DNA of 64,000 nucleotides from Euphorbia lathyris (taxonomy: Eukaryota > Streptophyta > Magnoliopsida > Malpighiales > Euphorbiaceae). The translations under genes were made by a program, and so were the position numbers. The notes under the pieces were generated by a model. That model saw only the letters and a list, made by a program, of their open reading frames with translations. It was not told the origin of the DNA and ran no database searches. Positions 47,139 to 56,170 of this stretch are shown piece after piece; the stretch's first letter is position 1, and each line of letters opens with the position of its first letter. The stretch spans positions 33,633,501 through 33,697,500 of the forward strand of contig NC_088915.1 in NCBI RefSeq assembly GCF_963576675.1, given 5' to 3'.

Positions 47139-48040
47139 GTAAGGGGGAGAAATCGAGTTCTCCTCGGTTTAAATTCAAAGCTTGAACAATTATTTCTGCA
47201 TTTTTCTTTTCTTTTGTTTTGGTTAAATTTGGTTGTTAGTTTTTTTTTTAATTCGTATTTTCATTATATTGTCAAGCTTTGCACCCCATACTCTCTCTCT
47301 CTAAAAAAAATATATATAAAAAAAATAATAAAAAGATAAGGATAGGGGATGACTCATCATCCCCTTCCTTACCTTCTTTCTTTCTTTCTTTCCTTTTATT
47401 TACTTCTTTCTTCTTTCTTCTTTCTTTCTTTCTTTTTTCCTCTTTTTTTTTCAAGTTTCACAAAACCTAAACCCCAAATCCTCCATACTAACCCGAATTC
47501 AACAACTAAGGTATGTATTCTTACCTATTTTTGATTTCTAACACGTTTCTAGGTTTAGATTTTAGTTTAGGGTGTTAATTTTTGAGATTTGAGACAAAAC
47601 CTAAGTTTTGGGTTTTTTATCTTTTTCTCAAATAACCTTTTACTTGCTTTTAATTCTTGATATTCTTGCAATATATAGTTACATTGTGATCAATATGTGG
47701 TTTGGGTATGATTTTTGTTCTTGATTTGTGAATATTTGGAGAAATTGCTCAATTTGGGTAAAATCTCCATTTTAGCTCAAAGTTCAACTATTCAGTTTAT
47801 AGTTGACAACTTGCCAATAGAATTCTATATCACATTCTTAACACATTTTAGTCACTGGGCATCTCTAATTTTGCATGAATTTAAGAATTACGGGTAAATT
47901 ACTTAGGGACTGAAAGCTTATGGTTTTGGTCCCTAAGTTTCTAAACTATGGTTTTACCTATTTGATTGGTTATTTGGAGGTTTATGTTTATGTTTGTGAA
48001 GAAATTCTAACTAGTCCGTTTGGTCTATCTCTCAGGCACT
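47139..48040 (+). other. Element C region between gag and 3' ORF: promoter-like site and probable 5'UTR intron
   Basis: No coding sequence. TATA-like TATATATAAA at 47311-47320, then a CT-rich tract to about 47460 typical of plant leaders, then a strong donor at 47511 (AAG|GTATGT) and an acceptor at 48035 (TATCTCTCAG). The 525-bp intron would end five bases before the ATG at 48041. Splicing from an upstream LTR transcript is the alternative to a separate promoter. Confidence 0.5.
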
Positions 48041-49195
48041 ATGGGAAGGAAAGGCAAGGCCAAGATCACAGTTGACAATGAAGCCGACTCTGACATCGAA
48101 TTCAGTGACGCTCTGCAAGCTAAGTATAACCCACCTTTTGGGCTAGTCGATGAGAGAGAGGGGCTATTGTATCATTGGTTTTCTAGGCAAGAACTTGCCA
48201 CTCTAATCATTGTTGACCAGAAATATCTAGCATTTATATGTCTGGAAAAGGATTTCAATGAAATCCTGAAATTCCACGGTTGGCATAGACTAGCCACAAA
48301 AAGGACCCTAGTGTATTACAATTTCACTGTAGAATTTCTGACCACCTTGAAAAAGGAGTTGCCTGTGGGGTGTGGTAAGCATTCTTTCAGACTGAACGGT
48401 GTACCCTATCGTCTCAGTGACACTATGTTAGCGGCCTTGATGGGAGTCTATAACCATCCAGAGGCAGTCTCGGGTTTTGAGGAACCCATGACAAAAGATA
48501 AAGCTTGGGAACAATTAACAGGCTTATCAGAATTTGACTCCCGCACTGCTAGCCCAATCCACCTCTTAGACCCTGTGCTAAACCTTGTACACAAGTTTGT
48601 GGCTCACAACTTGTTAGGCAAAAATGAGAGCAATAAGATCTCAAAGACAGAATTGCTCATACTATGGTGTGTGGCTAACCATAAACCCGTTGATAGTATC
48701 AAAGCCATCTTTGAAGGCTTTTCAAGCCAAACAAGTAAAAAACGTGGGTCCATTGGCCTTGGACATTTGGTTACCAACTTCCTTGATAACCAATTCAAAG
48801 ATTTGGACATTCATGAAGATGGTTTCCACCCCACCTTGCTTAACTCCACATTTCTGGGAAAATCTACTTTCCATTCAGTTTTGAACAGGAACTCATCTGG
48901 AGGGGCAAGCTCAAGTGGGAGAGCAAGAAAACGGACAAGAAACCTACCACAACTAAGAGAGGGAGAGCACGACGAACCTGAGGAAGAAGAAGCTGCAGCA
49001 GTAGATGACCAAACGGAACACCAAGGGCCGGGGACGGAGGCCCAATTCCACACCATTAACACCATGATGGCAGAAATAAGAGACCTTAACCTTCGGACCT
49101 TCAATACTATTCAACAAATGGACCAACGGTTCACTACCTTCGAACAGAACATGGACCGAATGCTCACGGGCCTTGAATATGTAGCGACAGACTAA
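48041..49195 (+). CDS. Element C 3' ORF, Athila ORF-1-like (intact)
   Basis: 384 codons from ATG 48041 (MGRKGKAKITV), chosen because the frame upstream contains the splice-acceptor-like sequence and no ATG. Residues about 50-270 form a globular plant-transposon-type domain: ILKFHGWHRLA, NFTVEFLTTL, FRLNGVPYRLSDTMLAALMGV, LNLVHKFVAHNLLG, LILWCVANHKPVDSIKAIF, GLGHLVTNFLD. Then a basic patch (RARKRTRN, possible nuclear signal), an acidic run and a helical C-terminus (IRDLNLRTFNTIQQMDQRFTTF), likely coiled coil. It occupies the 'envelope' position of Athila elements, but I see no signal peptide or membrane span. Function unknown. Confidence 0.85.
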   Translation: MGRKGKAKITVDNEADSDIEFSDALQAKYNPPFGLVDEREGLLYHWFSRQELATLIIVDQKYLAFICLEKDFNEILKFHGWHRLATKRTLVYYNFTVEFLTTLKKELPVGCGKHSFRLNGVPYRLSDTMLAALMGVYNHPEAVSGFEEPMTKDKAWEQLTGLSEFDSRTASPIHLLDPVLNLVHKFVAHNLLGKNESNKISKTELLILWCVANHKPVDSIKAIFEGFSSQTSKKRGSIGLGHLVTNFLDNQFKDLDIHEDGFHPTLLNSTFLGKSTFHSVLNRNSSGGASSSGRARKRTRNLPQLREGEHDEPEEEEAAAVDDQTEHQGPGTEAQFHTINTMMAEIRDLNLRTFNTIQQMDQRFTTFEQNMDRMLTGLEYVATD

Positions 49196-50789
49196 TGTGA
49201 GCGCTACAACATGCAGTGGCCACCTCCCCCGACCGATCAGTAAGTTGTCTTCTCCACCCTAACTTTTTACACTTGTTCTTTACGATTTGTGATGCAATGT
49301 TGGAACTTATTGCATATTTTTAGTGTGAGGAGGAGGGGTAGACAAACTTACAAAAAATTGTATAATTTTTAAAATTTTTGTTGCGTCGTGTCTAGTTTAG
49401 TTTTGCGTTTTTCGGGTTTTATTTATGTTTTGCATGTTTAGGACCTAAAACCGTGAACCTCCTTCGAATCTAAACTTCGTTATTTGTCCTTGAGGGCTGA
49501 GAACCGAATCTAAGATTGCATGATAACTAGTTTAGGTGTAGGACACAACCCTTGTATCTGTAAAAGCATGAGCTAAAGTTTGCATTTAGACCCTACTTTT
49601 GAAGAAATGCTAAAATCATTACTTAGGTAGATAACTTAAGAATTGAAGGCATGTGATGTTAAACTTGAGTTTGGGGAGAACTAGTAAACACAAAATTGAA
49701 ACCCAAAGAATTGTGAGTTGAATTTGAGCCTAAGAGCGAACATCAAAAAGCTCTTTTTCTTGACATTTTTGTGTGAATGCTTTGACTTGTGGAAAGATCA
49801 CAGATTTTGCACCTAATGCTGTGTTGAACCTACATGCAATGATTTGAGATGATAAATGATGAATCAGCCTCATTAGAATTAACCCTTTTCTTTACCTTAT
49901 TTTCTCTTTTTCATCCACTCTAGGAAGCCCCTTTGAGCCTACATTCTTGTAGTTTATAGATTTTTCTTTCGTTCTAACCCAATTTTTGCAAACCATCATT
50001 TGGTTTGCTACTTAACCCTAAGTTTTTGCAAAGCTCACATCGAGCCTTTGTCGTTCCGGCGCTTTATCTTTGTTTATGGCATCATAGTAGCAAGCCAAAA
50101 GGCTAAAAAGTGAATGATCATCACTATCCCAAAAAGAAAAAGAAAAAGGAAAAAAAAAGAAAAACAGAAAAACAGAAAAAGAAAAGAAAAGAGACGAATA
50201 AAAAGGGGAGAACTTCATTCCCCAGTTCTTAAAATCAAAACGTCTCAAGAAAACGTCCTAAAAAGAGAATAATGAATAAATAAAAAGCTCAGTCACTTCA
50301 TATTTGCTAAAGCCATTTGAACTTTGTTTTTCTAGCGCTAGAACTATTAACCCTTGTTGTACCTTTAACCCTCTAACCACATTACAACCCCAACTCGAGG
50401 CTGTTTTTGATATCATCGGAGTCATATAGCATATGAGAGGAACTCGGATGAACGCGCAAAATCAACGTAATCCTAAGCAAGAACATAAGCCGAGAGTAAA
50501 CATTTTAGCCACCAAAATTGTGCGAAATGAGTGAACTACCTATGGTGAGGTGTTTTACTTAGCGATCCCCTCAAGCTCGTTTAATTGAACATGTATCCTT
50601 TTTCTTAAAACATATGACCTATGATAATTGAAATGCGGCTTTTGGATATCGTGTCTCTACTTTGTATTTCCGAATGCATGTAATTACAGATGCTCGAAAT
50701 TGTGTCAAGCACCTAGTCAAACCGGGAGGTTTTCTAGCTTGCTTGTGATTGCGGGTTTAGTTTTTTAGTTTACTTGGGGACAAGTAAAG
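49196..50789 (+). other. Element C 3'UTR, shared with element B
   Basis: Non-coding. From about 49235 it is the counterpart of 22150-20601 (reverse complement) in element B. The point where the two start to match is the integrase stop region of B (GGTCAGTAAGTTGTC against GATCAGTAAGTTGTC), so the exchange of coding cargo ends exactly at the old pol terminus. Purine-rich block at 50135-50205. Confidence 0.75.
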
Positions 50790-50794
50790 TTTTA

Positions 50795-52455
50795 TGTAAC
50801 CCCCTCACTTGGATCACATGATATCTCACACAATATCAGTTATAGACATGCTTTTAATTCTCAATCATATAAACTTCAATCTCATATAAACTTGACATAT
50901 TATACATAAATCATGATGTATCACAAACACTCAAACATTATCCACATCATTCACATCAGATTCAACCACATCTCACACTCAGCAAGTCACATGGAACAAT
51001 ACAGTCATACACATATATAAGCAATATGCTTACCGTCGCACTTGGTTCGATCTATTTAACACGATCGGGTGTGCGTTCAGTTGCACCTTGCCCTCCTAAT
51101 GTCACATAACATTTATACAATTAGCCTTAACATAAACTTAATAAAAATATAAACTAATGAATGCTATATGATTTACAAGACACTAACTCCACAAAGTTCA
51201 TGCAATCTAATCCTTTTGTCTTAGATCATCACATGACCTACTTGCACACATTCTGCCATAACTTTCTCTATATGAATCCAAATGCCCTGATTCTTGAACC
51301 TACTGAAACTAGACATATATGGGTATAACATATCCAAAATTCACTTTAATATCACTTCTACATAATATATGGCATGCAAAATGATTCTGTCCTATTTCCA
51401 GCCAAGAAACAGACTATCCAGATTTGCATCTACCATAATGCACTCAACCTATCTCACACTAAACACAATGGATTGCAAAAAACTTTTACAGACATATACT
51501 TCAAGTAGTTAGGAACACTTTTGTATAAATAACCTTTCTCAAATTATGAATCTAAGGTCCTCAAAATGCTACATCAACATGGCTGCCTCACATGACATTC
51601 AATTTCGAGGCAATCATGTTCCATCTAGGTGTTCTTCATATATATATGGAATTAAAGTCCCATATTTTACAGAGGGTTTCATAACACATATAGAAACATA
51701 TGTTATTCTTTTTGTATCTTCAAATTCGAAGAATATCAATATGAAAAACATGCTCCAAAATGACTGAAAGCAGTACCCTAGATTTCTGTTTAGGGCACTT
51801 GATACATATCTTTCATTTGGACAGCCTATAACCACTTTAAACAACACCAAAACTCAAAAAAATCCATCACAACTCATCCACAACAAATCCTATGATCATA
51901 CCTAGGTATTTCAGAATCTCAAACTCATAGAAAACAAGCTAAAACAACATACTAACCTTCAACTCGTGTCTATCACCTAGTATGCTTCCTAACTTGACTT
52001 GTTTGACTCGAAAATGGAAGAAATTGGAAGAGTTTTCTTTGGAGAGGTTTAGGGTATGAACAAGGAAGGTTTTGCTGAAGCTTTGGTCGAAATTGTGGCT
52101 GGAATAGATAAAGAATGAGTTGTGCACATCATTTGCCAAATGAAGAGGTGTATTTTGTCTTAATATTGGGGTGACACCTCGTGCTTGCTCACAAACCTCA
52201 AATTCAGCCCTCCTAAAGTGTAACTTAATCAATTTAGGACATATGAATTCATTCATTCATTCATTTAAGTCCTAACTCAATTAACCAATCGTTACATCTT
52301 AACGATACACTAATCGTCTACTAATCGCACGGTAATCGCATTATGCATATGAAACTTCTAATGACAATGCGATGAATCTAAAATGTATGTATTCAATCAT
52401 GAAACCATATATGAATGTGGGAAGATGTATATGTTAGGGTTTTAGGGATGTTACA
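50795..52455. mobile_element. Solo LTR inserted in the 3'UTR of element C
   Basis: 1661 bp starting TGTAACCCCC and ending GGGATGTTACA, flanked by the exact 5-bp duplication TTTTA (50790-50794 and 52456-52460). The inverted TGTAAC/GTTACA ends resemble LTRs of Tekay-like chromoviruses. There is no coding sequence inside, and the flanking text joins perfectly to the uninterrupted form in element B (20601-20640). Orientation cannot be decided. Confidence 0.85.
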
Positions 52456-52460
52456 TTTTA

Positions 52461-52474
52461 AGTGCGAGGAGGTT
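52461..52474 (+). other. Polypurine tract of element C
   Basis: AGTGCGAGGAGGTT directly before the LTR start TGATAGGGG. Element B has AGTGCGAGGAGGAT in the same place. Confidence 0.8.
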
Positions 52475-53998
52475 TGATAGGGGTCAAAACCCCTATCTTT
52501 GGGTACGGTTTTAGGACGGGTTTTAGCGTTATTTAGTTAATAAGCGAGCAATTCTCGCATTTAAATGCTTTTGTGTGAGTTAGTTAGAATTTGGAAATGT
52601 TTTATTTACTTTTCGTTGTTTAGGCTCGTTTTATGATCAATTTAGGCAAATACGACCAAAATGGCATGTATATTATAATTTCGTTATCTTTTGAAGCTAA
52701 TTGATCCGTCAAAAGTCGCACCAAACGAAGCGTTTGCTCAAATAAGCGATTGGCGGGTCAATTTAGCCTTTGGACTAATGTTATCTGGAGTTTTTGTGCA
52801 TGCGCAGGGATAAGTTCGGGCGAAAAACACATTGTTGGCATTCGGCAACCGCGCGGGGGCGTATCGGGCAAGACTGCTCGACGAACTGGCCTATTTTAGG
52901 CCAGCTCACCGAGCTGGCGCGACCAGCTCACGGCGAGCAGACCTGCGGGAATTGGTCAAAAAGACCAATTCCGCCCCCACGACTTCACGATCGGCCCCAC
53001 GACTTCCTACCTGCATAAGGACACGAAATAGGTCAAGAAAAGGCCCGAGCCACGCCTATAAATAGGATTTTTCCAATGTAATTAGATATCTTTCATTATT
53101 TGTAAATTACTCTAGCTTTCCCCTTGAATTTCCTCTCCATCTCCTCCATCTTCTTCGACCTCCATTGAAGCTCCTTCAAAGCTGTTCTTGAGGAATATTC
53201 AAGGTCCGTCCTTAAGACCTAGGAAGCCGATTGTAGAGTAGACAGGTTCCTTGATAGGGATTTTCGTATCTCCTTTTACCTTACTTTGTTTGTACTCTTT
53301 GATACAATCTATGAATCCTAAGCTAATTGTATCCTGTGACATTATTCTTCATCTTTAATAATATTTTAGCTATTATTTTGTTCTATGTTTATTTGTTTAA
53401 TCTTTGTCTTACACTTTATTCAATTGGTTTAACTCATTCAAAAGCCCCAAAATCGAGTAGGCACATATTGTGAGCTGAATCTGACCTAATCAGAGCCTAG
53501 GAGATTGACGACCTCTTAGTTGATTAAGCCCAAATTGCTGAGCCTTAGACCTAGTTTCGGCCTTACAAGGGAATCACGCACTAGGAACTTCAGGAGGGTA
53601 AGTAGGGTTAATCGCGTTGAATACAAGTGACTTAGATTAGGTTTTTAATCAATAGACCTAATAACCTAACTTCATTATTATCGTTCATACCATGTTCCTT
53701 CGGGTAATTGCATTAGTGAAAGATCAATTAGGAGTAGTTTAACTTAATTAGGCATAGAATAACTTAGTTAGAACTAGTATAACTTAGCTAGGAGTAGCGT
53801 AATTCAACCTAGGAGTAGATTAACTTAAACAAACAAATTCAAAACCCACAAAGCCTAGATAACACCTGAGACCAAGTAATTCAATACTTGTGGTAAATAA
53901 GTCCTGTGGATTCGATACCTGGACTTTCCAGATTTATTACTTGATAATGACGGGGTACACTTATCCCTTAGTGAGTCTTCTTCACCGAAGGCGCATCA
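52475..53998 (+). repeat. Element C, 3' LTR
   Basis: 1524 bp, ending GAAGGCGCATCA, followed by target duplication CCTAT. It is shorter than the 5' LTR mainly by a deletion of about 27 bp in the hairpin cluster (52873-52940). TATA box at 53057-53064. Confidence 0.95.
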
Positions 53999-54003
53999 CC
54001 TAT

Positions 54004-54779
54004 TTTGGTTCCTTTGAAGGTTCCAATTCAAATTAACTCGGGTGTTGTGGTTTTGGATTGGTTTGCGGTTCTGATTCTTAAAATTCTTTTGAGTGGGTTT
54101 CAGAACCGCAGTGGACCTTTTAGTGTTATTAGAAACAATAAGCACTTCTTCTTTTAAATCTTGTTTTCGAGCTTCCTCCTCAATTCGGAGGCGTGTAATT
54201 AGACTTTCCATCGAAAATTCTTTTGTTTTGTGCCTCAAAACATTTTTTAAATCTTTCCACGAAGGAGGCAATTTGTCAATAATTACAGCAATTTGAAATT
54301 GGTCATTTAGAGGCATTCCTTCTGAAATAATTTCATGTGCTATTTTTTTGCAATTCATGGGATTGAAACTCATTTGATTTGTCATCAGTCATCTGGAATT
54401 TGAGGTAGCGGCTGACATCATATTTTTTCGATCCAGCCTCCCCAGTGTCATACTTCCTCTGCAGAGCTTCCCAAATTTCTTTGGCAGTTTTTTCTTCAGC
54501 AGTGTAGTAGTCATACAAGTCATCTGTCATCCCATTGAGGATGTAGTTTTTGCACAGAAAGTCAGTTTATGTCCATTTTTCAGCAGCACGAACATTAGCA
54601 CGAATATTTGCCTCATCACCATCTTCAGGAACAACAGGCTTCTCCGAAGTCAGAACAGAAGAAACTTTTTTCGTTGTGAGGTAGAAAAGCATCTTCTGTC
54701 TCCACCTTCGGAAGTGAGCTCCTTCAAACCGGAATGGTTTGTTGATTTCAACAATACCATTTGATTATTCGGTAGCCAT
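54004..54779 (-). pseudogene. Element D gag N-terminal part
   Basis: ATG at 54779. UBN2/copia gag text: FRFEGAHFRRWRQKML, YILNGMTDDLYDYY, EIWEALQRKYDTGEAG, KLPPSWKDLKNVLRHK. A TAA is the fifth codon, another TAA falls near 54570 and a frameshift lies near 54365. It ends in NRNQNR, where element C is inserted, and continues at 43586 into the zinc knuckle. Confidence 0.9.
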
Positions 54780-55087
54780 CAGCAGTAATTGAATCGTCTT
54801 AAAATTGTTGGAACTGGAACTCAGAAAACAGGAACAGACCGAACAAAAATAAATGGGCAGAGTCGCGGACAATGTCGCTTTCTTTAAGACGTTCGCGAAA
54901 CTGCCGAAAAATTGCAAACAGTATGAACTCTGATCGCCTCCAGGATAAAACAGCCCTCTGTAAATACGATTTTGTATTGCACCATACAAAAATCGTTTCT
55001 GTCTACAATCTCAATTTTTTTGCTCAGTTTCGAAAAGTACATAATGAATGAAATTAATTGTGTGTCGAATGGCAGTCTCATACCACC
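54780..55087 (-). other. Element D leader with degenerate primer site
   Basis: Non-coding. The minus strand at 55085-55074 begins TGGTATGAGAC, a damaged match to the initiator Met primer site TGGTATCAGAGC, two bases inside the LTR end. Confidence 0.55.
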
Positions 55088-55523
55088 TATTAATTTATAT
55101 AGAAAATAGAGCTGTTGAGCTCTGATTTACATGAGAAGAAGGTGGGAGGAAAAACAAGAAGGTGGAGAAAGACTGGGTTTTGGAGAAGACACGTTCAAAA
55201 TATAATAGACATTATTCATAACGTTCACAAAGACTAAATCAGAGGCAATTAAATTAATAAAAAATAAAGAACGAATTTAATAAAATAATAATAGGTCGGA
55301 CGGACGGCGGCGGAGCGCGCGTGCGTGTGTGATGGTCAACCAAGGAGGTAGGTCCTCACCCTTTCACAAAAGTGGGTATCCTTTGGGGCACACCCCAAGC
55401 ATGTGAGGACCTCCTTAATAAGTATCTCCACTAAGTGTTTTGAAAACAATGTGGGATACTTTCCATCTTAAAAAATAAGTGTATGGGCTCTTTTCACAAA
55501 TTAAAATTGGGCCAAGCCCAACA
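55088..55523 (-). repeat. Element D, 5' LTR
   Basis: About 436 bp. In sense it starts at 55523 with TGTTGGGCTTGGCCC and ends near 55088 with ...TTAATA (canonical CA probably mutated). 55292-55523 corresponds to 1-100 plus 28135-28278. The inner boundary rests on the degenerate primer site and is approximate. Confidence 0.75.
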
Positions 55524-56139
55524 GTCGTCACCATCGTAAATGGACCAACCTAAGATACACTTCTTGCTATGGCTCCGAGGAGAACATGGCATATGGATAA
55601 AGGTAAGAAAAATTATGTTCCTGGAGTAGTGAACATTCTTCTATTCATGCTGGGAATTCCAGATGACACTCACTGTCCTTTTGGGATCCGGTAGAAATGT
55701 TCAGACCTAGCTCCAATTCTAATGGTAGAACCAATGTTCTCCGTTCCACCGCAACACGAGGTCATTCTTTAGGATGCTTGAAAAAGCACTTGAGTCTTCT
55801 GAGATTGGGAACCCATAATTTTGTTGATAAGCTGTTCATCGGTCTCCCTAGTAGGAGGGACAAAAGTACTTGCCACAAGAGTATAAGGAGTTAAAGATGG
55901 TGGAGGAATGATGAAGGATTAATTTTTTGCTCTGAAACAGCGGCTCTGATAACTACCATATCAGTACCTGACACTGTTTGAGAAAAGGCCACATGGATCG
56001 TCTAGATGCTCGAAATCGAGAATTCATTCCTATTTTCCTCGATTAATCCTTTTATGCATTTTTTAGCTCCCTGGATGTTTTTTCCATATATGAACCGCAT
56101 GGTCACCGCATTGCGTTGATTGAAACAAAAAATAACTTT

Positions 56140-56170
<31 letters not shown>

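Larger units (their letters stand above)
43587..53998 (+). mobile_element. Element C: pol-less Athila-type Ty3/gypsy element
   Basis: 10.4 kb with LTRs of 1553 and 1524 bp, an exact target duplication CCTAT (43582-43586 and 53999-54003) and a tRNA-Asp primer site. It contains an intact gag and an intact 3' ORF but no protease, RT, RNase H or integrase: after gag comes 0.9 kb of non-coding sequence and then the 3' ORF. Its LTRs and 3'UTR match those of element B. It must rely on enzymes in trans, so it is a non-autonomous family member. It hosts a solo LTR at 50795-52455. Confidence 0.93.
1..55523 (-). mobile_element. Element D: outermost Ty1/copia retrotransposon, split by three insertions
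   Basis: Read on the minus strand, the pieces 55523-54004, 43586-43216, 31538-28135 and 100-1 join into one copia element: LTR, gag, protease, integrase, RT, RNase H, LTR. The order gag-PR-INT-RT-RH is diagnostic of Ty1/copia. The joins are supported because the reading frame and family motifs resume across each inserted element once one target-duplication copy is dropped. Without insertions it is about 5.4 kb. The left LTR is cut by the window start, so the target duplication of D cannot be checked. Several stops and frameshifts make it inactive. The lineage within copia was not assigned. Confidence 0.9.

Noticed and set aside
47272..47534. Lys/Glu-rich or Ser/Phe-rich ORFs around 47.3-47.5 kb
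   Set aside because: Translations of the CT-rich tract in opposite directions; the tract is better explained as leader/promoter sequence.
55568..55894. Short reading near 55.57-55.89 kb as a gene fragment
   Set aside because: About 40 codons before a stop, no recognised motif, and no splice structure I can defend.
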